DNA of 63,255 nt from JBOGXA01 sp050694175 (GTDB lineage: Bacteria > Actinomycetota > CADDZG01 > WHSQ01). Numbering within the stretch: the first letter of the stretch is position 1; each line of letters begins with the position of its first letter. Of this stretch, positions 13,629 through 22,011 are shown piece after piece. The stretch spans positions 1 through 63,255 of the forward strand of contig JBOGXA010000023.1 of assembly GCA_050694175.1 (NCBI GenBank), read 5' to 3'. Under the pieces are notes generated by a model, which searched no databases, had not been told where the DNA came from, and saw only the letters and a program-made list of their open reading frames with translations. A program made the position numbers and the translations under genes.

Positions 13629-14858
13629 TCAGACCTTTCGAAAAGCCAAGCATGCGTTCTGCCCCCCGAACCCGAACGAGTTCGACAGGGCCAGATCCAC
13701 CTCTTGCTGCCGTGGACCTTCAGAAACATAATCCAGGTCGCACTCGTCGTCGACATCGTCGAGGTTGATCGTCCCGGGGATGGCGCCCCTCGTGATGGCG
13801 AGCGCGCACACTGCGGCCTCAACCGCGCCGGCCGCCCCCAGTAGATGGCCGGTCTGAGACTTCGTCGACGACACCGGAACCCTCTTGGCCTCTACTCCGA
13901 GCGCGGCCTTGATGGCCACCGTCTCGACTCTGTCGTTGTAGGGCGTGCCGGTGCCGTGGGCATTGACGTAGTCCACATCCTCAGGCGTGACCCCAGCATC
14001 CTCGAGGGCCAGGCGCATGGCGAGCGCCGCTCCCGCGCCCTGGGGATCCGGCTGTGTGACGTGGTACGCGTCGGCGGACGCACCGTAGCCGGCCACCTCG
14101 CACAGAATCGGAGCGCCCCGGGCCTCGGCCCCTTCGCGACGCTCCAGCACGAGCACCCCGGCCCCCTCACCGAACACGAAGCCATCTCGCCCCTTGTCGA
14201 AGGGCCGGCTGGCTCGTTCGGGTTCGTCGTTGCGGCGTGACAAGGCGCCCATCCGGGCAAACGCGGCCACCGACAACGGTGTCAGCGCGGCCTCGGTGCC
14301 GCCGGCGATCATGACGTCGACCCGTCCCTCGCGCAGATAGCGGAAGGCCTCTCCGATGGCGTGCGCTCCGGTGGCACACGCCGACGACGGTGCGAAGTTC
14401 GGGCCGTGAAGGCCGTACTTCATCGCGATCGCTCCGGCTGCGGCGTTTGGCATGAGCTTCGGGACCATGAAAGGACTCACCCGACGCGGTCCGCTCTTCT
14501 CGAGGATGGAATGGCTCTGCTCGATCGTGGACAGCCCACCGATCCCCGATCCGACGATCACCCCGACCCGATCTGAGGTTGCGGGTGGCTCATCCCACCC
14601 GAGGTCGTTCCACGCCAGCGACGCCGCGGCCACGGCCATCTGCGTGAACCGATCCGTGCGCCCTACTTCGCGGGGATCCATGTGTTCCGTGGGGTCGAAA
14701 TCGTCGACCTCGCAGGCAATCTGGACCGGTAAGTTCGACGCGTCGAAAAGAGTAAGCGGCCCGGCCCCAGACCGGCCCGACATAAGACCGTCCCAGAACA
14801 CCTCCGTGCCGGTGCCGATCGGAGTTACGACACCGATTCCAGTAACGACGACACTCAT
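13629..14858 (-). CDS. fabF: Beta-ketoacyl-ACP synthase II
   Basis: This 409-residue KAS II elongates acyl-ACP by condensation with malonyl-ACP. The nucleophilic Cys is in SSACATGAHAIGEA, the two histidines in NAHGTGTPYND and SQTGHLLGAAGAVEA, and the C-terminus is NSFGFGGQNACLAFRKV, all as in typical FabF. The ATG at 14858 overlaps the acpP stop by 4 nt, giving tight coupling between carrier and synthase. It belongs to the minus-strand operon fabD to acpS. Confidence 0.95.
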   Translation of the reverse strand: MSVVVTGIGVVTPIGTGTEVFWDGLMSGRSGAGPLTLFDASNLPVQIACEVDDFDPTEHMDPREVGRTDRFTQMAVAAASLAWNDLGWDEPPATSDRVGVIVGSGIGGLSTIEQSHSILEKSGPRRVSPFMVPKLMPNAAAGAIAMKYGLHGPNFAPSSACATGAHAIGEAFRYLREGRVDVMIAGGTEAALTPLSVAAFARMGALSRRNDEPERASRPFDKGRDGFVFGEGAGVLVLERREGAEARGAPILCEVAGYGASADAYHVTQPDPQGAGAALAMRLALEDAGVTPEDVDYVNAHGTGTPYNDRVETVAIKAALGVEAKRVPVSSTKSQTGHLLGAAGAVEAAVCALAITRGAIPGTINLDDVDDECDLDYVSEGPRQQEVDLALSNSFGFGGQNACLAFRKV

Positions 14859-15109
14859 GTAGATACAGCGGCCTTCTGCTCGATGAGGTCGATCGCGTCG
14901 TTGACCGTCTGCACGTCCTCGAGCTCCTCGTCGGGGATCTCGATGTCAAATCGATCCTCCAGCCCGACGGTCATCTCGACGGTGTCGAGCGAGTCCAGGC
15001 CCAGGTCCTTCTGCAGATCCGCCTGGGGTGTGACCTTCTCGGCGTCGACCCCGCGGCCGACCAGATGCTCTTTGAGAGCGTCGAAAATCTCCTCACGTTG
15101 TGCAGCCAT
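14855..15109 (-). CDS. acpP: Acyl carrier protein
   Basis: This 84-residue acidic four-helix carrier has the phosphopantetheine serine in LGLDSLDTVEMTVGLEDRF. The ATG at 15109 is preferred over the in-frame GTG one codon earlier. Ribosome-binding sequence AAGGAG lies just upstream. It carries growing acyl chains for FabD, FabH, FabG and FabF encoded in the same operon and is activated by AcpS. Confidence 0.95.
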   Translation of the reverse strand: MAAQREEIFDALKEHLVGRGVDAEKVTPQADLQKDLGLDSLDTVEMTVGLEDRFDIEIPDEELEDVQTVNDAIDLIEQKAAVST

Positions 15110-15136
15110 CACAAGCTCCTTTCCATTGCCGACTGC

Positions 15137-15874
15137 CTAAGCAGTCATTCCTCCATCGATAACAAACACACTTCCCGTTATGTACTCGGCGTCGTCGGAG
15201 CACAGATACGCGGCCAGACGGCCCACTTCCTCGGGCGTTCCTGCCCTCCCGGCCGGCACCTCGCTGGTGAGCGCATCCCATTGCCTCTCCTTCAACGAGG
15301 TGGTCAGGTCGGTCTCGATCAGACCCGGGGCGATCGCATTGACGGTGATCCCTTTCGAGGCGATCTCGCGCGCGAGCGTCTTCGTGAGACCGATGACCCC
15401 GGCCTTGGCCGCGGCGTAATTGGCCTGTCCCGGGCTCCCGTGCAGCCCGGCCACGGATGCGATGTTGACGATGCGTCCCGATCTCGCCTTGAGCATCGGT
15501 CGTAGGGCTCGTCGGCAGCATGCGAACGTGCCGTAGAGGTTAGTGCGCAGGACGCGCTCCCATGCGTCGTCCTTCATTGCAAGCGCGAGCCCGTCGGCGC
15601 GCACTCCGGCGTTGTTAACCAGAGCGGCAATCTGCCCCAGCGAACTCTCGACTTCGTTGAAGAGAGCATCCACGGCCCCGGCGTCGCCCACATCTGCCTG
15701 CACGCACACTCCGCCCGATCCTGCCTCCTCCACCAGCCGCAACGTCTCCTTCGCCTCATCCGCGCTGGACGAGTAGTTGATCCCGACGTCGAAACCCCGC
15801 TGCGCCAGGGCGACGGCAACGGCCCTGCCGATACCGCGCGACGCTCCCGTCACTAGGGCCACTCGATCAGTCAT
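15137..15874 (-). CDS. fabG: 3-oxoacyl-ACP reductase
   Basis: This 245-residue short-chain dehydrogenase reduces 3-oxoacyl-ACP with NADPH. The cofactor motif TGASRGIGRAVAVALA, NNAG, catalytic Ser in IVNIASVAG and Tyr-x-x-x-Lys in ANYAAAKAGVIGL are present, with the FabG-type C-terminus YITGSVFVIDGGM. It overlaps fabH by 8 nt and precedes acpP by 27 bp, which fixes the FabG assignment among many SDRs. Confidence 0.93.
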   Translation of the reverse strand: MTDRVALVTGASRGIGRAVAVALAQRGFDVGINYSSSADEAKETLRLVEEAGSGGVCVQADVGDAGAVDALFNEVESSLGQIAALVNNAGVRADGLALAMKDDAWERVLRTNLYGTFACCRRALRPMLKARSGRIVNIASVAGLHGSPGQANYAAAKAGVIGLTKTLAREIASKGITVNAIAPGLIETDLTTSLKERQWDALTSEVPAGRAGTPEEVGRLAAYLCSDDAEYITGSVFVIDGGMTA

Positions 15875-16859
15875 GGACGGCCTTACCCGTGAGGACGAGA
15901 TCGACGTTGTCGTTGGATCCGGTACCCCACCGCACGACTCCGGCCCCCCATGTGAAGCCGGCGCCGAACGCCGTCAGAACGACGCGGTCGCCCTCCTTGA
16001 GTCGTCCGTTTGCCAGCGCATCGGCAAGGGCCAAAGGTATCGAGGCGCCCGAGGTGTTGCCGACGCGCGCAATGTTGGTCATTAGCTTCTCCGTGGGGAA
16101 ACCGAGGCGTTCACCGACGGCTCGCAGAATCCGGGCATTTGCCTGATGCGCGACCAGCAGGTCGACGTCGGACGCGGCGATCCCCGCCGTCAGGAGGATC
16201 GCTCGAACCGAGGCGGTCATTCCCTCTACTGCGCGCTTGTAGACCTCGCGGCCCTCCATGTGGATCACACCCGTCTCGGGCGGAACATACAGGAGTTCGG
16301 GCTGCGACCCCTCGGCGTGAAGAAGGAAGGGTCCGACGCGGGATTCACCTTCGATGCGCTGCATAACTGCTGCGCCGGCCCCGTCACCGAACAGAACGCT
16401 GCTCTTGGGGTCGCTGTAGTCGGTGATCCGAGACAGGACATCGGCACCGCACACAAGAACACGCTTGGCCGTGCCGGCATCGATGAGCGCACTCGCCTGC
16501 GTCAGGCCATACAGAAAGCCAGAGCACGCTGCGTTCAGATCGAAGGCCGCGACACCGACGGCACCCAGCTCTGCCCCCACCAACGCCGCGGTTGAGGGCA
16601 GCAGGTAATCAGGCGTGCAGGTAGCGACGATCACATAGTCGAGATCGGATGCCTCGACCGACGCAGCCTTCAGCGCCAGACGGCCGGCGTCGGTCGCGAG
16701 AGTTGCCGTCGTCTGATCGTCGCCAGCGATTCGGCGCTCGCTGATTCCGGTGCGACCAAAGATCCACTCCTCGGTGACATCGAGCCGGGCGGCTAGCTCG
16801 GCATTGTCGAGAACCTTCTCGGGCAGCGCCGCGCCCAGACCCGCAATCGCGGAACTCAT
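15867..16859 (-). CDS. fabH: Beta-ketoacyl-ACP synthase III
   Basis: This 330-residue initiating condensing enzyme joins an acyl-CoA primer to malonyl-ACP. The catalytic Cys lies in NAACSGFLYGL, His in VAHQANARILRAVGERLG and Asn in GNTSGASIPLALADAL. EWIFGRTGISERRI near residue 31 is typical. The start is ATG 16859, four nt after the carrier-like gene's stop. In actinobacteria FabH often sets branched or straight chain starters; the sequence alone does not tell which. Confidence 0.94.
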   Translation of the reverse strand: MSSAIAGLGAALPEKVLDNAELAARLDVTEEWIFGRTGISERRIAGDDQTTATLATDAGRLALKAASVEASDLDYVIVATCTPDYLLPSTAALVGAELGAVGVAAFDLNAACSGFLYGLTQASALIDAGTAKRVLVCGADVLSRITDYSDPKSSVLFGDGAGAAVMQRIEGESRVGPFLLHAEGSQPELLYVPPETGVIHMEGREVYKRAVEGMTASVRAILLTAGIAASDVDLLVAHQANARILRAVGERLGFPTEKLMTNIARVGNTSGASIPLALADALANGRLKEGDRVVLTAFGAGFTWGAGVVRWGTGSNDNVDLVLTGKAVHD

Positions 16860-16862
16860 TAC

Positions 16863-17150
16863 CTACGAACTCCAGATCCAGAAGAGCGCCTCGCCGGCAC
16901 GCACCGGCTGTCCCTCGAGCGCCAGCATTCCCATCATCCAGCCCCGGAACGGTGACCGGACGGGGACTCGCGACCCGCCGCTCACGATCTCCGCTAGCAC
17001 CTGGTCGGGCTCGACCCACTCTCCTTCGGATGTGAACACCTCCGGCGGAAGTGGTGAGAAGCGTCCTCCGCAGGGAGCCACGACGAGGCGCTCCGAGATC
17101 GTCGTGGCTTCTGGTGCGGCGAATGCCTCTGCGACGGCAGTATCAGGCAC
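16863..17150 (-). CDS. Biotin/lipoyl-like carrier domain lacking the modifiable lysine
   Basis: This 95-residue protein reads as a single barrel-sandwich hybrid domain: LVVAPCGGRFSPLPPEVFTS, GEWVEPDQVLAEI, RVPVRSPFRGWMMGMLALEG, then QPVRAGEALFWI. In biotin or lipoyl carriers the hairpin turn has Met-Lys-Met or Asp-Lys-Ala. Here the corresponding turn is WMMGM and no lysine occurs anywhere near it. It probably cannot be biotinylated and may act as a structural or adaptor domain. It sits between fabD (8-nt overlap) and fabH, so it is clearly in the fatty-acid operon. The GTG at 17150 is the best start. The function is unknown. Confidence 0.75.
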   Translation of the reverse strand: MPDTAVAEAFAAPEATTISERLVVAPCGGRFSPLPPEVFTSEGEWVEPDQVLAEIVSGGSRVPVRSPFRGWMMGMLALEGQPVRAGEALFWIWSS

Positions 17151-18018
17151 GGGCGGCCTCCTTTGACTTGATGAGATGGTCGAACGTTTTTTGGGCGAGC
17201 CCCGCGGCGACCCGGCCGGGGCCGAGATCGATGTAGTCGCGGGCGCCCTGCTCCCATAGCCACTCGATCGACTCCCTGAAGTGCACCGGATCGGTCATCT
17301 GCTGGACCAACAGGGCGCGGATCTCGTGCGGGGAGCCGTGGGGCCGCGCGGTGACGTTGGACATGACCGGTACTCGGGGTTCCTTGATGTCGATCGTGTC
17401 GAGCACCTCTTTGAGCGCGGGAGCGGCCGGAGCCATCGAGATCGTGTGGAAGGGCCCCGCGACGTCGAGCAACACGGCCCGGCCCCCTGCAGCCCGCACG
17501 AGTTGCGCGGCCGTTGCCAACCCCGCCTCACTCCCCGACAGAACGACCTGGCCGGGGGCATTGTTGTTCGCGATCGCCACCTGCGCTTCGGTCGCGATCC
17601 GGACTGCGTCGTCCCACTCGAGGCCCAAAACGGCTGCCATGCCGCCTGGGTGCCGCCGAGCTGCTTCCTGCATGGCCTCGCCGCGGACGGCCACGGCGCG
17701 CAATCCATCTTCGAAAGTCATCGCATCTGCGGCGACCAGTGCCGCGTACTCACCGAGACTGTGACCCGCAAAGCAGTCACAGCTTCCGTTTCTGTCGCGC
17801 TCGTCGCTCCACGCGATGAGCCCGGCCGTGAAGATCGCCGGCTGCGCCAGCGACGTTGGGAGCGTGGCCGAGGGCCGGCGTGCTGCAATCGCCGTTTTCC
17901 TTCTGACGTCGTAGCCGAGAACCTCGTTCGCGGTCGACAGAAGCGGGTCGCGGTCGGGCAAGGCCTTGTCGACGATGCGGGCCGGAATGCCCTGACCCGG
18001 GAAAAGCCCAATCCTCAC
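17143..18018 (-). CDS. fabD: Malonyl-CoA:ACP transacylase
   Basis: This 291-residue enzyme moves malonyl from CoA to ACP. It opens RIGLFPGQGIPARIVDKAL, has the nucleophilic serine in CFAGHSLGEYAALVAA and ends near MTDPVHFRESIEWLWEQGAR with the conserved histidine. GTG 18018 is chosen as start because AGGAGG lies 6 nt upstream and it overlaps the previous stop (GTGA). A longer frame to 18066 lacks such support. It begins the fatty-acid synthesis part of the operon. Confidence 0.93.
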   Translation of the reverse strand: MRIGLFPGQGIPARIVDKALPDRDPLLSTANEVLGYDVRRKTAIAARRPSATLPTSLAQPAIFTAGLIAWSDERDRNGSCDCFAGHSLGEYAALVAADAMTFEDGLRAVAVRGEAMQEAARRHPGGMAAVLGLEWDDAVRIATEAQVAIANNNAPGQVVLSGSEAGLATAAQLVRAAGGRAVLLDVAGPFHTISMAPAAPALKEVLDTIDIKEPRVPVMSNVTARPHGSPHEIRALLVQQMTDPVHFRESIEWLWEQGARDYIDLGPGRVAAGLAQKTFDHLIKSKEAARA

Positions 18019-18275
18019 TGCGACCTCCTCTTGCTGCGATTGCTCCGGCGGTTCAACCCGTACCAAAGAGCGCCCGCCGTCCCCACCACGCCCGCGACTG
18101 CGCCCGGCACGATCCAGCGCAGATGTGACACGCCGCCCGCCTCCGACGGAATCGGAATAACGGGCATGTCCTTCAGGGCAAGAAGCAACTCGGCAGTAAA
18201 ACCCTCACGCGGCGAGGCTGAATTCACCGTCTCGTCGATGAGTGCGCCGATGACGTCTTTGGCACTAGACCTCAT
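18015..18275 (-). CDS. Small single-pass membrane protein coupled to the sigma factor
   Basis: This 86-residue protein starts at ATG 18275, overlapping the sigma factor stop (ATGA), and ends overlapping fabD (GTGA). The N-terminal ~55 residues are soluble (KDVIGALIDETVNSASPREG). One transmembrane helix follows (LRWIVPGAVAGVVGTAGALW), then a basic tail NRRSNRSKRRSQ. The position directly after an ECF sigma gene and the cytosol-plus-one-helix layout suggest an anti-sigma factor or membrane partner. It has no recognised zinc-binding anti-sigma motif, so this is inference. Confidence 0.65.
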   Translation of the reverse strand: MRSSAKDVIGALIDETVNSASPREGFTAELLLALKDMPVIPIPSEAGGVSHLRWIVPGAVAGVVGTAGALWYGLNRRSNRSKRRSQ

Positions 18276-18844
18276 TGCAGATCCCTTTCCTCGAGTGCGC
18301 GCCGCAAGCGGTGGCGCGCACGGTGCAGGAGAATACGGACGGCCCCCCGTGTCCGCTTGGTTGCGAGAGCGATCTCTTCTATGGATAGATCCTCCGCATA
18401 GTGAAGAGTTATTACCTCTTGCTGAGCCGCCGGCAGATCGGCGACCTCCTCCCACATGACGTTTCGCTCTTCGGTTGCGATGGCATGCGACACGGGAGTG
18501 GGCCCCGGGTCGGCCTTCTCCGGAAGCTCCTCGACGGTTACCGCTCGTCCGCGCCGTGACCTCCATGTCGAAAGCACGTTGTGCGCAATTCGGAAAAGCC
18601 ACGATTTGTAGGAACCATCTGCGCGAAAGGAGCCGGCGGACGACAGAGCATTGAAGAACACCTGCGCAGTCAAATCTTCGGCCGTCGCTTCGTCGGGAGT
18701 CTGCGATCGCATGAACCGATACATTCCGACTATGTAGCGCCTGTACAGCTCCTCGAATGAGGAGAAGTCCGTCGCGGCGCGCTCAGCCAACTGCTCATCG
18801 GACGCGTCCGAAACGATGTGCGTTCCGGCGGTCAGAACTTGCAT
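18272..18844 (-). CDS. ECF-type RNA polymerase sigma factor heading the fatty-acid operon
   Basis: This is a 190-residue sigma-70 family protein. Region 2 contains FEELYRRYIVGMYRFMRSQ, DLTAQVFFNAL and SYKSWLFRIAHNVLSTWRSR (core and -10 binding). Region 4 contains LPAAQQEVITLHYAEDLSIE and TKRTRGAVRILLHRARHRL (-35 recognition helix). ATG 18844 is chosen over an upstream alternative; AGGAGG lies about 13 nt before it. It is the first gene of a nearly gapless minus-strand run through fabD-fabF. Membrane-lipid synthesis may therefore be under stress-type sigma control, or the sigma factor may simply share the transcript. Confidence 0.9.
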   Translation of the reverse strand: MQVLTAGTHIVSDASDEQLAERAATDFSSFEELYRRYIVGMYRFMRSQTPDEATAEDLTAQVFFNALSSAGSFRADGSYKSWLFRIAHNVLSTWRSRRGRAVTVEELPEKADPGPTPVSHAIATEERNVMWEEVADLPAAQQEVITLHYAEDLSIEEIALATKRTRGAVRILLHRARHRLRRALEERDLQ

Positions 18845-19087
18845 GGGCGCGCGCAAACCTCCTCTTGGACACGAATGGGCTTCTACTCCCAACCAGACTC
18901 ATGGTGTACCGCATGCGTTACCGAAAAATGCCCGGTTTTCCAATAAAAACTGAACTCTTAGAACGCGCGGTCGGAGAAACAACGATGTTTTCCGAATGGG
19001 CGGTCAAGCGGCGCCCGCATTTCTCCGAACCGCGAGTCAAGTAACCCTCCGGGCCTTCCGCCTGAGATGCCGTGAGAACATCGACTG
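18845..19087. promoter_or_regulatory. Divergent intergenic region between sigma factor and clpS
   Basis: This 243-bp, AT-richer region lies between two divergently transcribed operons. It must hold promoters for both, but I cannot assign -35/-10 boxes with confidence. No RNA gene is seen. Confidence 0.45.
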
Positions 19088-19384
19088 ATGCAGCCCACAA
19101 TCGCCCCCCACCGGGTCGACGAGCCCACCGACGACACGGCCGTCGAGCCCGATCGCCCGTGGCTCGTGATTGTTTGGAACGACCCCGTCAACCTGATGTC
19201 CTACGTCACGTGGGTCTTCCAGAAATTGTTCGGTTACTCGCGACCCCACGCGACAAAGCTGATGCTGGATGTTCACCACAAGGGGCGGGCGGTCGTCTCC
19301 AGCGGGCCGCAGGAAAAGGCGGAGCTGGATTGCTTCCGTCTCCACGCTCATGGCCTGTGGGCGACGGTGTCCAGGAGCGACTGA
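19088..19384 (+). CDS. clpS: ATP-dependent Clp protease adaptor
   Basis: This 98-residue adaptor delivers N-degron substrates to ClpA/ClpC-ClpP. It shows the ClpS core PWLVIVWNDPVNLMSYVTWV, then KLFGYSRPHATKLMLDVHHK and KAELDCFRLHAHGLWATVSR. The N-terminal ~20 residues are a flexible acidic extension. It is followed by a DUF2017 gene and bcp, an arrangement typical of actinobacteria. Confidence 0.94.
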   Translation: MQPTIAPHRVDEPTDDTAVEPDRPWLVIVWNDPVNLMSYVTWVFQKLFGYSRPHATKLMLDVHHKGRAVVSSGPQEKAELDCFRLHAHGLWATVSRSD

Positions 19385-19385
19385 C

Positions 19386-19865
19386 GTGGCGGAGGTGTCC
19401 TCGGTGCGCGGCGGGGTGCGTCTGCGACTGGCCGACTACGAGGTGGAGCTGCTGGACGGTCTCGCCGACGAAATGCGCATCCTGCTGGAGGCAGATGTGC
19501 CGTCAATCGATCCGGTGAAGGCACGACTCTTCCCTCGCGCCTACGAGGACCCGGAAGAGCAAGCCGCCTACGAGCGTCTGACCGGAAACGATCTCCTGAC
19601 TACCAAGTCGAGTGCGCTGCGCCAGGTCAAGGTCTCACTTGACGAGGCGCGGGGTGGGGTGGTCCTTACCGACGATGCGCTCGACGCGTGGCTGACCTTT
19701 CTCACCGACATACGACTCGCCATCGGAACACGATTGAACGTGAACGAAGAGGTGATGGCGGCCGCGCCGGATCCCGACGATCCGGATGCACCGGCGCTCT
19801 CTGCCCTGCACTGGCTGGGAATGATCCAGGAGTTGATCCTCGAAGAGCTCGGAGGGACCGCGTGA
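19386..19865 (+). CDS. DUF2017 family protein
   Basis: This 159-residue protein matches the DUF2017 proteins that follow clpS in many actinobacteria: LADYEVELLDGLADEMRILL, DPVKARLFPRAYEDPEEQAA and DAWLTFLTDIRLAIGTRL. The function is unknown; conserved linkage suggests a role with Clp proteolysis. The GTG at 19386, one base after the clpS stop, is preferred over an ATG that would overlap clpS by over 100 nt. It overlaps bcp by 4 nt. Confidence 0.88.
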   Translation: MAEVSSVRGGVRLRLADYEVELLDGLADEMRILLEADVPSIDPVKARLFPRAYEDPEEQAAYERLTGNDLLTTKSSALRQVKVSLDEARGGVVLTDDALDAWLTFLTDIRLAIGTRLNVNEEVMAAAPDPDDPDAPALSALHWLGMIQELILEELGGTA

Positions 19866-20326
19866 AGCTACAACCCGGAATGCCGGCTCCGCAGTTCGAG
19901 TTGCCGGACGCCGAGGGCCGATCGTGGCGACTGGATGATCTACGCGGGCAGAAGGTGGTTCTCTACTTCTATCCCATCGACGATACTCCCGGCTGTACGA
20001 CCGAAGCGTGCGACTTCCGCGACACGCGCGACAACTTTGCCGGTGCCGGCTATCAGGTTCTGGGGGTCAGTCCCCAGGATGCCGATTCGCACAGAAGTTT
20101 TTCATCCAAGTACAGCCTGAATTTCCCGTTGCTGATCGATGAAGGCATGCGTGTGGCCACCGCATACGGAACGATCGCTAACGACGCAAGGGAGTACGAG
20201 GGCACACCGATCGAGGTCACCCGATCGACCTTCGTCATCGACGAGAACGGTCACATCGAATCTGCCGAGTACGGAGTGCGCGCCAAGGGCCACGTATCAC
20301 GTCTCAGGGAGCAGCTGGGTATCTAA
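19862..20326 (+). CDS. bcp: Thioredoxin-dependent peroxiredoxin (Bcp/PrxQ)
   Basis: This 154-residue peroxiredoxin Q reduces hydroperoxides with thioredoxin as electron donor. The peroxidatic Cys and resolving Cys are five residues apart in DDTPGCTTEACDFRD, preceded by VVLYFYPI. GVSPQDADSHRSF and FPLLIDEG are also typical. Both catalytic residues here are encoded as ordinary cysteine. The GTG at 19862 overlaps the DUF2017 stop. Confidence 0.94.
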   Translation: MKLQPGMPAPQFELPDAEGRSWRLDDLRGQKVVLYFYPIDDTPGCTTEACDFRDTRDNFAGAGYQVLGVSPQDADSHRSFSSKYSLNFPLLIDEGMRVATAYGTIANDAREYEGTPIEVTRSTFVIDENGHIESAEYGVRAKGHVSRLREQLGI

Positions 20327-21072
20327 AGACTCTTGCGGAGATAGGCAAGGTCGTCGGCGATCCCCGGCCACGGCGTTTCACAGACGACTGCCGGTGCCTT
20401 GCACGCCCGCACCATGTCCACTATCTGGTCGGCGTCCATCTGGCCGTCGGCAAAGTTCGCGTGGCGATCCGCGCCGGACCCGGGCGCGTCACGCGAATCG
20501 TTCGCGTGCACCAGGTCGATCTCTCCAACCGCGGCCAGCACTCGATCGACTACGTCCGACAGATCTTCACCCGCTGCGTGTGCATGACACGTGTCGAAAC
20601 AGAAACCGACGTCGCAATCTCCGAGCGCTTCCCACAGCCGGGCAAGCGCGTCGATGAACCTGGCCATGGCGTTGGTACCGCCGGCAGTGTTTTCGATCAG
20701 GATCGGAACCGGGCTCTCGATCTCCTCGAACACCTTGCGCCACCGCATGAAGCCGCGGTTGATCCCATCCTCAGCGTGGCCCGCATGGACGATCAGACCC
20801 GCGGCCTCTATCTCCTCGGCGCGCTCGACCGTGTTGGCAAGGATCTTGCGCGACGGGATCCGGATGCGATTGTTTGGCGACGCGACGTTTATCAGGTAGG
20901 GGGCGTGGACGTAGATGGGCAGCGGGGAGGCCCTCAACCGATCCGCATCGGGTCGGGGTGGTGGTTTCTTCCACGACTGCGGAGGGCCCACGAACAATTG
21001 AATGCAGTCGGCTCCCACCTCCGCGGCGGCGTCCAGCGGATCGTCATCGTGCACGTGTGCCCCGATCAGCAT
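20323..21072 (-). CDS. nfo: Endonuclease IV-type AP endonuclease (deoxyribonuclease IV)
   Basis: This 249-residue TIM-barrel enzyme of the Nfo family cleaves 5' to abasic sites in base excision repair. Family motifs are GADCIQLFVGPPQSWK, YVHAPYLINVASPN, LIVHAGHAEDG, ILIENTAGG, FCFDTCHAHAAGEDL and LVHANDSRDAPGSGADRH, holding the usual zinc-binding His, Glu and Asp residues. It is slightly shorter than the E. coli enzyme (285). ATG 21072 is chosen; the upstream extension is not conserved-looking. It is convergent with bcp (4-nt overlap). Confidence 0.9.
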   Translation of the reverse strand: MLIGAHVHDDDPLDAAAEVGADCIQLFVGPPQSWKKPPPRPDADRLRASPLPIYVHAPYLINVASPNNRIRIPSRKILANTVERAEEIEAAGLIVHAGHAEDGINRGFMRWRKVFEEIESPVPILIENTAGGTNAMARFIDALARLWEALGDCDVGFCFDTCHAHAAGEDLSDVVDRVLAAVGEIDLVHANDSRDAPGSGADRHANFADGQMDADQIVDMVRACKAPAVVCETPWPGIADDLAYLRKSL

Positions 21073-21140
21073 CGCCCAGACCCTAGTTGACGGTTCCGGT
21101 CCTTGCCTCGATGTGCTGCATAGAAGATGATTCCCCTCCA

Positions 21141-21539
21141 ATGAAGCTTCTCCGAGACGTCGCCATCCGGCACCTCGTGACCGTTTCCCCGCAAAGCTCT
21201 CTTCGACGGGTCTCTAAGGTCATGACCGATCGCGGAGTGGGCGCGGCAGTCGTGATCCACAACGAGAGCGTTGCGGGAATCATCACCGAGCGCGACATCC
21301 TGCACGCGATTGCAGCCGGCAAGGACGTGGACGAGATCGTCGTCGAAAGCGAGATGACTGCTCAAGTCGTGAGTGGTGCCCCGGGCTGGGACCTGCTTCG
21401 GGCGGTAAAGACGATGACCGAAGGGGGCTTCCGGCACCTCCTCGTCATGGAGATGGATGATCCGGTGGGCATCGTTTCCCTGCGCGATTTGATGGACGCG
21501 ATGGCCGAGGTCATCGAGCAGGGCTCCGACCCGAGCTAG
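21141..21539 (+). CDS. Two-CBS-domain protein
   Basis: This 132-residue cytosolic protein is built of two CBS domains (about 8-60 and 72-125): VTVSPQSSLRRVSKVMTDRG with GVAAVVIHN-like strand and GIITERDILHAI, then RAVKTMTEGGFRHLLVMEMD and GIVSLRDLMDAM. Such stand-alone pairs bind adenine nucleotides and act as energy sensors. No partner domain is present. The ATG at 21141 is chosen over the upstream start because conserved sequence begins there. Its end overlaps the convergent SRPBCC gene by 29 bp. Confidence 0.85.
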   Translation: MKLLRDVAIRHLVTVSPQSSLRRVSKVMTDRGVGAAVVIHNESVAGIITERDILHAIAAGKDVDEIVVESEMTAQVVSGAPGWDLLRAVKTMTEGGFRHLLVMEMDDPVGIVSLRDLMDAMAEVIEQGSDPS

Positions 21540-21963
21540 AGGCCAGGCGTTTCAGCGCGCTCTCCTGGAGCCTCTGAAGCCGGCGCCGTAGAAAGAAGGA
21601 AAGCACCCGGCCCAACGGCCCCCCCGGCAGATCGCAGAAGAGCCTGTGCGTCAGCTCTGAGCCCCCCCTCGACTCCTTGACCTCATAGCGGATTCTCATA
21701 CGGACGCCGACTATCACGTCCTGCTCGAAGTGATCGTCGCCGGCTTCGATTGTTGTGCTGTGGCCGTCGACGTGGAACCCGAGCATGTGAGCCCGGCCTC
21801 GGGCGACGTCTCCGGCGCGCAGGGGGCTTGGGCCGTCGGCCGACACGATCTCGGATTGCCAGCCGGGCCACGAGGACGGGTCTAGCAACAAGACCATCAG
21901 CGAGTCCGGCTCCGCTGTGGCCGGCATCGAGCGAACACTGGACAGCGAATTGTCTGTCTTCAT
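21511..21963 (-). CDS. SRPBCC (polyketide cyclase/START-like) family protein
   Basis: This 150-residue protein has the helix-grip layout of SRPBCC lipid/ligand-binding proteins: LLLDPSSWPGWQSEIVSADG near the N-terminus, a central sheet with RAHMLGFHVDGHSTTIEAGD and VRMRIRYEVKESRGGSELTH, and a long basic C-terminal helix. No catalytic residues can be assigned. It may bind a hydrophobic ligand. It is transcribed against the CBS gene. Confidence 0.75.
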   Translation of the reverse strand: MKTDNSLSSVRSMPATAEPDSLMVLLLDPSSWPGWQSEIVSADGPSPLRAGDVARGRAHMLGFHVDGHSTTIEAGDDHFEQDVIVGVRMRIRYEVKESRGGSELTHRLFCDLPGGPLGRVLSFFLRRRLQRLQESALKRLASSSGRSPAR

Positions 21964-22011
21964 CGATTCAGTCTAGTGATCCCATCGCGACCGAACCGTT
22001 AACCTCCGAGC

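Noticed and set aside
20591..20899. Plus-strand ORFs over nfo
   Set aside because: Antisense shadows; endonuclease IV motifs are complete on the minus strand.
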